Positions 24,799 through 33,308 of a stretch of 36,017 bases of DNA are shown piece by piece (the first letter of the stretch is position 1; the number at the start of each line of letters is the position of its first letter). The position numbers and the translations under genes are program-made. Where the stretch lies: the NCBI GenBank assembly GCA_902569055.1, contig CACFSU010000011.1, positions 1 to 36,017 on the forward strand. The letters run 5' to 3'. The stretch comes from an uncultured Pelagibacteraceae bacterium (GTDB lineage: Bacteria > Pseudomonadota > Alphaproteobacteria > Pelagibacterales > Pelagibacteraceae). The notes beneath the pieces were generated by a model, which saw nothing but the letters and a program-made list of their open reading frames with translations, was not told the DNA's origin and did not search any database.

Positions 24799-25058
24799 TA
24801 TTCGTCCTCTCTTTCGCTAAAGCCGAATTCTTCATCGATTTTTTCTTGTCTATTTGCAAACCAAAAAATTAGGATTACGAAAGCTCCAAGAGACCCTTGA
24901 CATGTAAACCAGTATGTCCACGGATAACCGAAAGGTCCTGTGACCTTATTCATTTCAGCTCCAAAGAGAAAGATGCCAATTGAGAAAACAAACCAGATTG
25001 CCAGAGTTATAAATAACAATGACCTGGTTTTTTCCCAGTGTTTTTGTTGATTTGACAT
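24798..25058 (-). CDS. DUF4212 small subunit of the sodium:solute symporter
   Basis: 86 residues with two membrane helices (about 13-32 and 45-65) and a charged cytoplasmic tail. The opening K-H-W-E-K-T-R-S-L and the F-x-F-G-A-E-M-N-K and P-W-T-Y-W-F-T-C-Q-G-S-L segments are typical of DUF4212, the partner of this symporter subfamily. It overlaps the large subunit by one base. It has a good Shine-Dalgarno sequence, rare in this window, consistent with high expression. Confidence 0.92.
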   Translation of the reverse strand: MSNQQKHWEKTRSLLFITLAIWFVFSIGIFLFGAEMNKVTGPFGYPWTYWFTCQGSLGAFVILIFWFANRQEKIDEEFGFSEREDE

Positions 25059-25062
25059 TTTT

Positions 25063-25070
25063 ACCTCTCT
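25063..25070 (-). promoter_or_regulatory. Strong ribosome binding site of the symporter operon
   Basis: On the minus strand AGAGAGGT lies 4 bases before the DUF4212 ATG (25058). Most genes in the window have no recognisable Shine-Dalgarno sequence, so this one suggests high translation. Confidence 0.6.
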
Positions 25071-25100
25071 ATTTAGTTATAACTATTTAAAATCATAACT

Positions 25101-25106
25101 ATTATA
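25101..25106 (-). promoter_or_regulatory. Likely -10 element of the symporter operon
   Basis: Minus-strand TATAAT (plus ATTATA 25101-25106), 42 bases before the DUF4212 start codon, with only a T-rich, poor -35 at plus 25124-25129. It would give a leader of about 36 bases that includes the strong ribosome site. Confidence 0.45.
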
Positions 25107-25166
25107 AGAGCTTTGAAAAGACTAAAAATTGATCATATTAGCTAATTATTTCTTACTTTTTTGAGG

Positions 25167-25172
25167 TATAAT
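25167..25172 (+). promoter_or_regulatory. Likely -10 element for the gene at 25193
   Basis: A perfect TATAAT (25167-25172) lies 20 bases before the ATG at 25193, with a weak -35 region (ATTATT near 25145). The symporter -10 lies about 60 bases away on the other strand, so this gap is a divergent promoter region. Confidence 0.4.
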
Positions 25173-25192
25173 TGGCAAATTTAGCAATAATT

Positions 25193-25624
25193 ATGGCAAA
25201 ATATAAATTAACTTGGAAAGATTTAACTTTAAGGGATTTTAAAACTTATTTATTTGCTTTATTTAAAGCATTCATTCCTAAAAAAAAGATAAAGACTTTG
25301 GATGAGCTGGAAGATTTCATACAAACAAAATCTGCTTGGGTAACGCAAGTAACTTTGTACAATTATTTAAAAACTAGAATGGGAACGAGGTATGTGCTGC
25401 ATTTTGATAATGATAAATTTATGTCTTCAGTCAATCTTGCCAAATGGAATATTTATTCTGTTTCTATACAAGATTTAACTTTTTTTATATTTTCATATTT
25501 GAAAGTTAATTTTAATTATAAAGACACTCAACAAGCAAAAGAAATTTTTAATAAAATATTAGATGATGAAATTTCTAATAAAATGCCTTTGGATATTATA
25601 GATGAAGCCAAAAAAAAGTTTTAA
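25193..25624 (+). CDS. Conserved protein of unknown function
   Basis: 143 residues from the ATG at 25193; an upstream in-frame TTG overlaps the -10 box and is unlikely. It is soluble and mostly helical by composition. A striking stretch, T-L-Y-N-Y-L-K-T-R-M-G-T-R-Y (about residues 55-68), looks like a conserved core, followed by N-L-A-K-W-N (about residues 81-86). I recall similar T-x-Y-x-Y-L-x-T-R-M-G-T-R-Y motifs in alphaproteobacterial proteins sometimes loosely called esterases, but see no Ser-hydrolase motif and cannot assign a function. It overlaps the next small gene by 23 bp and is divergent from the symporter operon. Confidence 0.6.
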   Translation: MAKYKLTWKDLTLRDFKTYLFALFKAFIPKKKIKTLDELEDFIQTKSAWVTQVTLYNYLKTRMGTRYVLHFDNDKFMSSVNLAKWNIYSVSIQDLTFFIFSYLKVNFNYKDTQQAKEIFNKILDDEISNKMPLDIIDEAKKKF

Positions 25625-25799
25625 TGATAGATTAGAAAATATAAATTGGGAAATTTATTATAAAGATTTGCCATTTAATCAGAGTGCTCTTTCATTATAT
25701 AAATGGGCACCTATAGCTGACGAATTAAAAACTTTAGATCGTAAGATTGTATTAAATTCAATGATACTAAAATGGGATGTAATTAAAAAAAGAATTTGA
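25602..25799 (+). CDS. Small conserved-looking protein of unknown function
   Basis: 65 residues with an ATG inside the last 23 bases of the preceding gene. Composition is sensible for a soluble protein, with aromatic residues (W-E-I-Y-Y-K-D-L-P-F-N-Q, Y-K-W-A-P-I-A-D-E-L) and no low-complexity runs except the first Lys cluster. There is no recognised family. The overlap suggests it is expressed with the upstream unknown gene. It ends 15 bases before the convergent acs stop. That it is a real gene rests on the spacing and composition only. Confidence 0.55.
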   Translation: MKPKKSFNDRLENINWEIYYKDLPFNQSALSLYKWAPIADELKTLDRKIVLNSMILKWDVIKKRI

Positions 25800-25814
25800 A
25801 AGTTTAATTCAGTT

Positions 25815-27869
25815 TTAAATATTTTTTCTATTTTCAACTAGACTGTCCACTACACTTGGATCAGCTAAAGTAGTAGTGTCTCCTAATTGACTATGTTCAT
25901 TAGCGGCAATTTTTCTTAAAATTCTTCTCATTATTTTTCCAGATCTAGTTTTTGGAAGACCCGGTGTAAAATGAATCAGATCTGGAGTTGCCAAAGGTCC
26001 TATTTGTTTTCTTACCCAAAGTTTTAGATCCCGCTCAAGTTCTCCTGTTTCGTTTTCACCAGCATTTAATGTCACGTAACAATACAATCCATTCCCTTTA
26101 ATATCATGTGGGTAACCAACTACAGCAGCCTCAGCAACTTTTGGATGAGCTACAAAGGCACTTTCAATTTCTGCAGTGCCTAAATTATGACCTGAAACGA
26201 TAATCACATCGTCAACTCTACCTGTGATCCAATAATATCCATCTTTATCTCTTCGACACCCATCTCCAGTAAAATATTTTCCATTAAATTGAGAAAAATA
26301 TGTATCGATAAATCTTTGGTGGTCTCCATATACTGTTCTCATTTGACCAGGCCAAGACTGAGCTATACAAAGTCTTCCTTCTCCTGCTCCTTTAATTTCT
26401 TTTCCATTTTTATCAACTAGTGCTGGCTTAATTCCGTAGAATGGTTTTGTGGCTGAACCTGGTTTTAAAGGAATTGCACCAGTTTGAGGAGCTATCATTA
26501 TTCCCCCTGTTTCAGTTTGCCACCAAGTATCTACAATTGGGCATGAGGAATTTCCAACAGTTTTATAATACCACATCCATGCTTCTGGATTGATAGGTTC
26601 TCCAACCGTACCAAGAAGTTTAAGTGACTTTCTTGATGTTTTTTTAACAGGCTTATCTCCTTCACGCATTAAAGCTCTAATTGCAGTTGGAGCTGTGTAA
26701 AAAGTGTTTACTTTATATTTATCTACTATTTGCCACCATCTAGAACTGTCAGGATAATTTGGAATACCTTCAAACATAATTGTGGTAGCCCCATTCGCGA
26801 GCGGTCCATAAATAATATAGCTATGACCGGTTACCCAACCAATGTCGGCAGTACACCAGTAAATATCTTTTGGTTTGTAGTTAAAAATATATTGATGGGT
26901 CATAGATGCATAAACCATATAGCCGCCAGTCGTGTGGAGAACTCCTTTTGGTTTACCAGTAGAACCGGATGTATACAAAATAAACAAAGGATCTTCTGCA
27001 TTCATTTCCTCAGGTTCACATTGATAAGGAACATCTTTGATTAATTCATGGTACCAAACATCTCTGTTATCATTCCAATTGATATAATTTCCTGTACGTT
27101 TAACAACGATACATTTTTTTACATTCGGGCAATTTAATAACGCTTCATCTGTAGTTTCTTTTAGTGGAATAATTTTTCCTCCTCTTAAACCTTCATCTGC
27201 AGTTATAATGTATTCAGACTTACAATCGTTTACTCTGCCAGAAATAGAATCTGCTGAAAATCCTCCAAAAATAATCGAATGAATGGCACCAATTCTTGAA
27301 CAAGCAAGCATTAAAATTGCTAATTCTGGTATCATAGTTAAATAAATTGTTACTCTATCCCCTTTTTTAATTCCTAATTTTTTTAACCCATTAGCTGCTT
27401 TAGATACTTTTTGATGAAGCTGTTTATAAGTTATTTTTTGACTTTCTTTTGGATTATCTCCTACCCAAATTATTGCTGTTTTATCTTTTTTATCCTTAAG
27501 GTGTCTATCAATACAATTTGCGGAAGCATTTAAAGTTCCATCTTCAAACCATTTAATTTTTACTTCTTTTGTGCTGTATTTTATATCCTTAATTTTTTTA
27601 TAAGGTTTTATCCAAGTAATTCTTTTTCCTTCTTTTCTCCAAAATTCATCATTACTTTTTATAGACTGAGAATATTTTTGTTGATATTTACTTTTATTAG
27701 CCCAGCTACTTTTAATCCATTCAGGTTTCGTTTTAATTATAACTTCAGGTATAAAATTTTCGTTATCTATTTTTGATTTATTTTTTCTTTTTTTATTTTT
27801 AGAAGTTTTTTTTCTAACTTTAGCTCTTTTTTTTCTTACCTTGCTTTTCTTTTTCTTTTTTTTTGGCAT
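25815..27869 (-). CDS. acs: Acetyl-CoA synthetase with a basic N-terminal extension
   Basis: AMP-forming acetate-CoA ligase: acetate + ATP + CoA to acetyl-CoA. 684 residues. Adenylation motif [11 protein letters not shown] (about 298-308), T-W-W-Q-T-E-T-G-G (about 448-456), the hinge [16 protein letters not shown], and the C-terminal [11 protein letters not shown] with the acetylatable catalytic Lys (near 643). Odd: the first 34 residues hold 22 Lys/Arg with a K-V-R-K-K repeat, then the normal start I-I-K-T-K-P-E-W. No other Met exists before about residue 180, so the extension is probably real. Lies in the same neighbourhood as the symporter, fitting acetate uptake and activation. Confidence 0.96.
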   Translation of the reverse strand: MPKKKKKKSKVRKKRAKVRKKTSKNKKRKNKSKIDNENFIPEVIIKTKPEWIKSSWANKSKYQQKYSQSIKSNDEFWRKEGKRITWIKPYKKIKDIKYSTKEVKIKWFEDGTLNASANCIDRHLKDKKDKTAIIWVGDNPKESQKITYKQLHQKVSKAANGLKKLGIKKGDRVTIYLTMIPELAILMLACSRIGAIHSIIFGGFSADSISGRVNDCKSEYIITADEGLRGGKIIPLKETTDEALLNCPNVKKCIVVKRTGNYINWNDNRDVWYHELIKDVPYQCEPEEMNAEDPLFILYTSGSTGKPKGVLHTTGGYMVYASMTHQYIFNYKPKDIYWCTADIGWVTGHSYIIYGPLANGATTIMFEGIPNYPDSSRWWQIVDKYKVNTFYTAPTAIRALMREGDKPVKKTSRKSLKLLGTVGEPINPEAWMWYYKTVGNSSCPIVDTWWQTETGGIMIAPQTGAIPLKPGSATKPFYGIKPALVDKNGKEIKGAGEGRLCIAQSWPGQMRTVYGDHQRFIDTYFSQFNGKYFTGDGCRRDKDGYYWITGRVDDVIIVSGHNLGTAEIESAFVAHPKVAEAAVVGYPHDIKGNGLYCYVTLNAGENETGELERDLKLWVRKQIGPLATPDLIHFTPGLPKTRSGKIMRRILRKIAANEHSQLGDTTTLADPSVVDSLVENRKNI

Positions 27870-27884
27870 GAGATAATTTTTTTT

Positions 27885-28298
27885 TTAAATTCTACTCATG
27901 TTATTTATAATTTTCCAGCTTTTATAATCAACTGGCATTACAGAAAGCCTACTTTGCTTTATAAGAGCTAAATGGCTTAATTCCTTATTTTTTCTGATAT
28001 TTTCAAGTGTTACAGGGTTAGAAAGTTTGCTTTTAAATTGAACAGTTACAGCAACAAACCTTCCTGTTTTGTCTGTTTTATCTAAATAAAACTCTTTGAT
28101 AACTTTTACTATTCCAACCACCTCTTTTCCAATGTTTGAATGATAAAAAAAACAAAGGTCACCTTTCTTCATACTCTTTAAGTTCTTTGCGGCTTGATAA
28201 TTTCTAACACCATCCCAAGGTGCACCTTTCGTTCCAGCTTTTTTTTGTTGATTAATTGACCAAACATCTGGTTCAGATTTCAATAACCAATATTGCAT
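27885..28298 (-). CDS. EVE domain protein
   Basis: 137 residues, an EVE domain of the PUA-like fold, which binds modified bases in DNA or RNA. The signature start Y-W-L-L-K-S-E-P-D-V-W-S-I, then W-D-G-V-R-N-Y-Q-A-A-K-N-L (about residues 28-40), G-D-L-C-F-F-Y-H-S-N (about 46-55) and the late L-A-L-I-K-Q-S-R-L-S-V-M-P-V are all present. It overlaps tsaD by one base (TAATG). EVE next to tsaD is common in alphaproteobacteria and hints at a link with modified tRNA, though no direct role is established. It is followed after 15 bases by acs. Confidence 0.92.
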   Translation of the reverse strand: MQYWLLKSEPDVWSINQQKKAGTKGAPWDGVRNYQAAKNLKSMKKGDLCFFYHSNIGKEVVGIVKVIKEFYLDKTDKTGRFVAVTVQFKSKLSNPVTLENIRKNKELSHLALIKQSRLSVMPVDYKSWKIINNMSRI

Positions 28299-29371
28299 TA
28301 TAATTGAACTCCTGTACCTTTAAGAAAAGATGCATCTTCATCCAAAGGCCATCTAGGTTTTGCTGGATAATCTAAATTGCTAAATTGATTTAATTTAAAT
28401 TTTTCCAAACCTACCATTGCAATCATTGCCGCATTATCTCCACAAAACTCTATTGGTGGAAAAATACTTTTATAATTATTTTCTTCACATAGATTAATTA
28501 ACATAGATCTAATTTTTTTATTTGCTGCAACTCCTCCAGCAACAACAAAAATTTTTTCGTTTAGTTTATTTATTTTTTCAAATTCAGTAAAAGCAATCTT
28601 TGTTTTTTTATATAAAATTTCCTCAATTGTTTTTTGAAAAGATGCTGCAAGATCATATTTATCTTGTTCTGATTTAATTGTTTTGCTTATCTTCAACACG
28701 GCAGTTTTTAGACCTGCAAAAGAAAGATTGCATCCTCCTTTGCTGAAAATTGGTTTTGGTAAATCATATTTTTCTGGATCACCTTTTTTAGCTAAAATTT
28801 CTATTTGAGGTCCTCCTGGAAATTCTATTCCTAAAAGCTTTGCCGTTTTGTCAAACGCCTCACCTAATGCATCATCAATAGTTGTTCCTAATCTTTTATA
28901 TTTACCAAGGTTCTGAACACTTAAATATTGTGAGTGCCCGCCTGAAATTAAAAGAAGTAAATATGGATAATTTAAATTTGTATTTAGTTTTGGACTTAAA
29001 GCATGTCCCTCTAAATGATTAACAGCAATAAAAGGTTTATTCATTGCTGTTGCGAAAGCTTTACCAAAACTTAACCCAACTGATAAACAAACAATTAATC
29101 CAGGACCAGCGGTAGAAGCAACGGCATCTACTTCCTCAATTTTTCTTCCACTTTCATCAATAGCTTTTTTGACAATCCAATCAATTTTTTCAATGTGTGA
29201 ACGTGCTGCTAGTTCAGGAACTACACCACCAAATTCCCTATGAACCTCCACTTGGCTAGAAACAATGTTGGATAAAACTACTGGTAATCCTTCTTCATTT
29301 TCAGTTATTAAAGAAGCTGCTGTTTCATCACAACTAGACTCTATTCCAAGAATTAAGGGTTTTTTGCTCAT
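28298..29371 (-). CDS. tsaD: tRNA N6-adenosine threonylcarbamoyltransferase TsaD
   Basis: Transfers the threonylcarbamoyl group to A37 of ANN-reading tRNAs with TsaB and TsaE. 357 residues. Signatures: G-I-E-S-S-C-D-E-T-A at the start (residues 9-18), metal-binding H-L-E-G-H at 119-123, L-I-S-G-G-H-S-Q, the D-D-A-x-G-E-A-F-D-K nucleotide motif, and V-A-G-G-V-A-A-N-K near 276-284. All are intact. First gene of the tsaD-EVE-(acs) run, divergent from hemC over a 54-base gap carrying a predicted promoter; tsaD/hemC divergence is a common alphaproteobacterial layout. Confidence 0.97.
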   Translation of the reverse strand: MSKKPLILGIESSCDETAASLITENEEGLPVVLSNIVSSQVEVHREFGGVVPELAARSHIEKIDWIVKKAIDESGRKIEEVDAVASTAGPGLIVCLSVGLSFGKAFATAMNKPFIAVNHLEGHALSPKLNTNLNYPYLLLLISGGHSQYLSVQNLGKYKRLGTTIDDALGEAFDKTAKLLGIEFPGGPQIEILAKKGDPEKYDLPKPIFSKGGCNLSFAGLKTAVLKISKTIKSEQDKYDLAASFQKTIEEILYKKTKIAFTEFEKINKLNEKIFVVAGGVAANKKIRSMLINLCEENNYKSIFPPIEFCGDNAAMIAMVGLEKFKLNQFSNLDYPAKPRWPLDEDASFLKGTGVQL

Positions 29372-29379
29372 TCAAATAG

Positions 29380-29408
29380 TTTTTAATAATTGTACAATCT
29401 TTATACAA
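29380..29408 (-). promoter_or_regulatory. Predicted tsaD promoter overlapping a TTGTACAA palindrome
   Basis: Minus strand TTGTAT (plus ATACAA 29403-29408), a 17-base spacer and TAAAAA (plus 29380-29385); the start would fall a base or two before the tsaD ATG (29371). Within the spacer is the palindrome TTGTACAA (29390-29397). A plus-strand hemC promoter is not clear in this 54-base gap. Confidence 0.35.
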
Positions 29409-29425
29409 GTAAGAAATAATTTTTT

Positions 29426-30343
29426 ATGAGAAAAAAAATAATAATTGGATCTAGGGGTAGCAAGCTTGCCTTACTTTATGCTCAACAAGCTAAAGATAAG
29501 ATTATTGAAAATACCGACCTTGGTAATGAAGATATTTTAATTAAATCAATTACAACTAAAGGTGACGAAGTACAGGATATAAGATTATCTGAGCTTGGTG
29601 GAAAAGGTTTGTTTTCTAGTAATATTGAAAAAGAACTTCAGTTAAAAAATATTGATATTGCAGTCCATGCACTGAAAGATATGCCTGCTAATGAGACAGA
29701 AGGATTAAGGACAGATTCTTTTCTTAAAAGAAATGACCCTAGAGAGATTTTAATTACAAAGAACAAAAAAAAACTTAAAGATTTAGATCAAAAGTCAATT
29801 GTTGGTACCTCATCATACAGAAGAGAATTTCAAATAAAAAAAATTAGACAAGATTTGAACTGTAAACTAATTAGAGGAAATGTAGATACTAGAATTAGAA
29901 AATTGAATGAAGGGATGTATGATGCAATTATTTTGTCTTATGCTGGTATCAAATTTTTAAAATTTGAAAATAAAATCTCAGAAATTTTTTCAGCTGAAGA
30001 AATAATTCCTAGTGCAGGACAAGGCGTAATTGCTCTTCAATGCAGGGAGAATGATGATGAGACAATTTCTACTTTAAACAAAATTAATCATGAGGAAACT
30101 CATAAAAGAGCTCACCTTGAGAGAAATATTTTAAAAGTTTTAGATGGAGATTGTGAAACAGCAATTGGTGCTCATTCAGTGGTTGATGGAGATAAGATTA
30201 TAGTAGAGGCTGAACTTTTTTCTTTAGATGGTAAACAAAGGTTTTATGAAAAAAAAGTTGGAAATTTGAATGAGTTTAAAGAAATTGGTAAAGAGATTGG
30301 AATACTTTTAAAAACAAAATCAAATAATTCATATAAAAGATAA
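29426..30343 (+). CDS. hemC: Porphobilinogen deaminase (hydroxymethylbilane synthase)
   Basis: Joins four porphobilinogens into hydroxymethylbilane in tetrapyrrole synthesis. 305 residues. Opens with I-G-S-R-G-S-K-L-A-L; has the substrate-contact H-A-L-K-D-M-P (about residues 82-88) and G-T-S-S-Y-R-R (about 128-134); the dipyrromethane cofactor Cys is at residue 243 in D-G-D-C-E-T-A-I-G. All catalytic residues are present. It is followed one base later by hemD, so both act consecutively in one unit. Confidence 0.97.
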   Translation: MRKKIIIGSRGSKLALLYAQQAKDKIIENTDLGNEDILIKSITTKGDEVQDIRLSELGGKGLFSSNIEKELQLKNIDIAVHALKDMPANETEGLRTDSFLKRNDPREILITKNKKKLKDLDQKSIVGTSSYRREFQIKKIRQDLNCKLIRGNVDTRIRKLNEGMYDAIILSYAGIKFLKFENKISEIFSAEEIIPSAGQGVIALQCRENDDETISTLNKINHEETHKRAHLERNILKVLDGDCETAIGAHSVVDGDKIIVEAELFSLDGKQRFYEKKVGNLNEFKEIGKEIGILLKTKSNNSYKR

Positions 30344-30344
30344 T

Positions 30345-31043
30345 ATGCATATTTTGTTAACTAGACCACTGGAGGATTGTTCTGAAATGATATTAAAATT
30401 TCAATCATTAGGACATCAAGTTTCTCATCTTCCATTAATAAGAATTGAAAAGGTTAATTATGAAGAAATTAACTTTTCTGAATATGGTGGAATTGTTTTT
30501 ACTAGTGCAAATGCAGTAAAATTTTTAAACACATTAAAATTAGATAAAAATATTAAATGCTTTTGTGTGGGTGACGCTACAGAAAATAAAGCAAGAAGTG
30601 TTGGTTTTCAAAATACAATTGCGGCTGAAGGAAATGTCACAAACTTAAAGGAGTTAATAATACAAAGTTATCAGTCTAAAAATAAAGAATTACTTTACGT
30701 TAGTGGTGAAACAATATCGGTTGATTTAGATGAGCAGTTATTAAGCGAAGGTTTTAGGGTAAAAAGAATTATTAATTACAGAGTAGATCATAATCAAAAA
30801 TTTGATGAGAAATTTGTTAATGAATTAAAATTAAATATGCCTGATATGGTCTATGTTTATTCTCAAAATAGTGCGTCAAGCTTCTTAAATTTCATAAAGA
30901 TTTACCAAACCGAAAATTTATGGATGAATACAAATTTGATGTGTATAGGCGAAAAAACCTCGTCAATACTGAACGAAATCAAGTGGAAAAAGATTTTTCT
31001 TTTTAACCCTGGAGAAGAAGAGTTTTTGTTATATAAAATTTAA
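30345..31043 (+). CDS. hemD: Uroporphyrinogen-III synthase
   Basis: Cyclises hydroxymethylbilane to uroporphyrinogen III. 232 residues, typical for this poorly conserved family. The opening L-L-T-R-P-L-E-D, the central V-F-T-S-A-N-A-V-K-F (about residues 50-59), a Y-V-S-G-E-T strand and the late V-Y-S-Q-N-S-A-S-S-F-L followed by C-I-G-E-K-T-S match HemD. Its position immediately behind hemC makes the call firm. The mechanosensitive channel gene starts 2 bases after the stop. Confidence 0.92.
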   Translation: MHILLTRPLEDCSEMILKFQSLGHQVSHLPLIRIEKVNYEEINFSEYGGIVFTSANAVKFLNTLKLDKNIKCFCVGDATENKARSVGFQNTIAAEGNVTNLKELIIQSYQSKNKELLYVSGETISVDLDEQLLSEGFRVKRIINYRVDHNQKFDEKFVNELKLNMPDMVYVYSQNSASSFLNFIKIYQTENLWMNTNLMCIGEKTSSILNEIKWKKIFLFNPGEEEFLLYKI

Positions 31044-31045
31044 AA

Positions 31046-32131
31046 ATGGAATTAATTAATAATTTTTCGGAGATATTTTTATCAGTATGGAATAAAGGAA
31101 TTCTTGGTGTTGATATTTTTCAAATCTTAATTGGTATTGGAATATTTTTACTATTCTTAATTTTTAGAGGTCTAATAAGCAAATTAGTTATTAAAAAATT
31201 AGAAATTATCTCGAAAAGAACAACGAATAAATTAGATGATACTTTTGTTCAATCACTCGTAGGTCCAACAAGATTTTTACCAATTGTATTAGGATTTTTT
31301 ATTGCAAGTTACTACATGACTTTTTCCATAGAAGGAAGAGAAGTAGTCGACACAATAAATAGAACGCTGATTACTATTTTAATTTTTTGGGTAATTCACC
31401 AAATCATAGAACCTGTCTCATACATACTTAGTGGTTTAGACAAATTGTTAACAAGAGAACTTATTGGCTGGATAATTAAATCACTAAAAATTTTAATTTT
31501 TATTTTAGGTTTAGCAGCAGTTTTAGAATTGTGGGGAATTAAAATAGGTCCAATCATTGCAGGTCTTGGATTGTTTGGTGTTGCTGTAGCATTAGGGGCA
31601 CAAGATTTATTCAAAAATTTAATATCAGGAATTTTAGTTTTAGTTGAAAAGAGATTTAAAATTGGAGACTGGATAGCTGTCGAGGGTATTATTGAAGGTG
31701 TAGTAGAAAAGATTGGATTTAGATCAACAACAATTAGAAAGTTTGACAAATCTCTTGCTATTATTCCAAATTTTCAATTTGCCGAAAACGCAGTTGTAAA
31801 TGTAAGTGAAACTTCAAATTGGTTAATCAGTTGGATTATTACACTTCAATATGACACTACAGTAGATCAGTTAAAAAAAATTAGAGATGAAATCGAAAGT
31901 CATATTAATTCAAGTGAAGATTATAATACTTCAATCGGTCTTGCAGTAAGAGTTGATAAATTTTCAGATAGTTCAATAGATTTGTATGTGAGATGTTTTA
32001 CAAAAACAGATAGTTGGAATGAATGGTTATCAGTAAAAGAACGTTTAGCAATTGAAATTAAACAAATAGTTGAGAATAATAAAGCCTCTTTTGCTTTTCC
32101 AAGTCAATCAATTTATATCGAAAAAAAATGA
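31046..32131 (+). CDS. MscS-type mechanosensitive ion channel
   Basis: 361 residues. Membrane helices at about 22-40, 68-90, 105-125 and 145-165, then the pore helix and the MscS signature: G-P-I-I-A-G-L-G-L-F-G-V-A-V-A-L-G-A-Q-D (about residues 168-187), L-I-S-G-I-L-V-L-V-E-K-R-F-K-I-G-D-W-I, then the beta domain V-E-K-I-G-F-R-S-T-T-I-R and I-P-N-F-Q-F. It protects against hypo-osmotic shock. It lies 2 bases after hemD and overlaps yggT by 4 bases (ATGA), so it is part of a long hemC-to-folD transcript. Confidence 0.93.
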   Translation: MELINNFSEIFLSVWNKGILGVDIFQILIGIGIFLLFLIFRGLISKLVIKKLEIISKRTTNKLDDTFVQSLVGPTRFLPIVLGFFIASYYMTFSIEGREVVDTINRTLITILIFWVIHQIIEPVSYILSGLDKLLTRELIGWIIKSLKILIFILGLAAVLELWGIKIGPIIAGLGLFGVAVALGAQDLFKNLISGILVLVEKRFKIGDWIAVEGIIEGVVEKIGFRSTTIRKFDKSLAIIPNFQFAENAVVNVSETSNWLISWIITLQYDTTVDQLKKIRDEIESHINSSEDYNTSIGLAVRVDKFSDSSIDLYVRCFTKTDSWNEWLSVKERLAIEIKQIVENNKASFAFPSQSIYIEKK

Positions 32132-32418
32132 TTGCCATTTTCTATTTAGTTTTGCAGATATTAAAACTATATTCTTATGTAGTTATAGCAAATGTTATAG
32201 TTAGTTGGTTGATTGCTTTTAATGTTTTGAATACACAAAATAGATTTGTTTATGCTGTTTTAGATTTGACCTATCGATTGACCAATCCTTTTCTTAATAG
32301 AATCAGACGTTTCCTACCAAATTTAGGTGCTCTAGATATATCTCCTATAATTTTACTTCTATTGATTTGGTTTATAGAAATGTGTATGAAGCTTTACATT
32401 GCACCAATGATATTCTAA
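32128..32418 (+). CDS. yggT: YggT family membrane protein
   Basis: 96 residues, two membrane segments (about 5-27 and 66-90) flanking the family core: V-I-V-S-W-L-I-A-F-N, then Y-R-L-T-N-P-F-L-N-R-I-R-R-F-L-P (about residues 49-64) and L-D-I-S-P-I-I-L-L-L. The function of YggT proteins is not settled; they are often linked to osmotic or cell-division functions. It overlaps the MscS gene by 4 bases and precedes folD by 7. The YggT/DUF167/folD neighbourhood is frequent in alphaproteobacteria; the DUF167 gene is missing here. Confidence 0.9.
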   Translation: MIAIFYLVLQILKLYSYVVIANVIVSWLIAFNVLNTQNRFVYAVLDLTYRLTNPFLNRIRRFLPNLGALDISPIILLLLIWFIEMCMKLYIAPMIF

Positions 32419-32425
32419 AAAATTT

Positions 32426-33271
32426 ATGATTTTAATTGATGGTAAAAAAGAAGCTGCTTTATTAAGAGAAGAACTTAAAAAAGAAGTCTCTGAATTAAAG
32501 GTTAAATACAATAAAGTTCCTGGATTAACTGTAATTTTAATTGGAGATTTAGTACCAAGTCAAATTTATGTTAGAAATAAAGAAAAATCTGCTAATGAAG
32601 TTGGACTAAAGTCTGATGTAATTAGATATCCAGACTCTGTTGAAGAAAAAGTAATATTAGATAAAATTCAAGAATTAAATAAAGATGAGACAGTATCAGG
32701 AATTTTAGTTCAATTGCCACTTCCAAAGCACATTGATAAGCAAAAAGTAATTGAAATGATAAGTCCTTTAAAAGATGTTGATGGTTTTCATCCAATGAAT
32801 GTTGGTAATCTTTCTTCAGGATATGAAAGTTCAGTGCCATGTACTCCACTAGGATGCTATTTGTTGATCAAGAAAATAGAGTCAAACTTAGAAGGGAAAA
32901 AGGCAGTAATAGTTGGGAGATCTAATCTTAATGGTAAGCCAATGACTCAACTTCTTTTAAAAGAAAATTGCACTGTAACAATAACGCATTCAAGAACCAA
33001 AGATTTAAAATCAGAGTGTTTAAAAGCAGATATTATCGTTGCAGCAGTTGGTATACCTGAACTTGTAAAGGGTGATTGGGTTAAAGAAAATACAATCGTA
33101 ATTGATGTTGGGATCAATAAAACTGAAAAAGGTATTGTTGGGGATGTGGACTTTAAAGAAGTTTCAAAAAATGCAAAAGCATTAACCCCAGTTCCTGGTG
33201 GAGTTGGACCCATGACTATTGCTTGTTTGCTTAAAAATACTATCGACTGTTTCAAAAGATCGCAAATTTAA
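32426..33271 (+). CDS. folD: Methylenetetrahydrofolate dehydrogenase / cyclohydrolase FolD
   Basis: Bifunctional enzyme of one-carbon metabolism that makes 10-formyl-THF, the cofactor used by PurH, from 5,10-methylene-THF. 281 residues. Signatures are S-Q-I-Y-V-R-N-K-E-K (Tyr/Lys catalytic pair), G-I-L-V-Q-L-P-L-P-K-H, K-D-V-D-G-F-H-P-M-N, the nucleotide loop V-G-R-S-N-L-N-G-K-P-M, and P-V-P-G-G-V-G-P-M-T near the C-terminus. All are complete. Last gene of the hem/msc/yggT/folD run; the next gene is 37 bases away. Confidence 0.97.
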   Translation: MILIDGKKEAALLREELKKEVSELKVKYNKVPGLTVILIGDLVPSQIYVRNKEKSANEVGLKSDVIRYPDSVEEKVILDKIQELNKDETVSGILVQLPLPKHIDKQKVIEMISPLKDVDGFHPMNVGNLSSGYESSVPCTPLGCYLLIKKIESNLEGKKAVIVGRSNLNGKPMTQLLLKENCTVTITHSRTKDLKSECLKADIIVAAVGIPELVKGDWVKENTIVIDVGINKTEKGIVGDVDFKEVSKNAKALTPVPGGVGPMTIACLLKNTIDCFKRSQI

Positions 33272-33308
33272 TAATTAAATCAATAAGTTTTATTTGTTAA
33301 GTTAGTGT

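Noticed and set aside
26730..27044. Open frame of about 104 codons antisense to acs
   Set aside because: Mirror of the conserved adenylation region with no start signals or recognised domain.
31396..31749. Open frame of about 117 codons antisense to the MscS gene
   Set aside because: Pro/Ile-rich mirror of the conserved pore region; the sense gene explains it fully.
32622..33255. Two minus-strand open frames inside folD
   Set aside because: Both are antisense to well-conserved folD motifs and lack ribosome sites.
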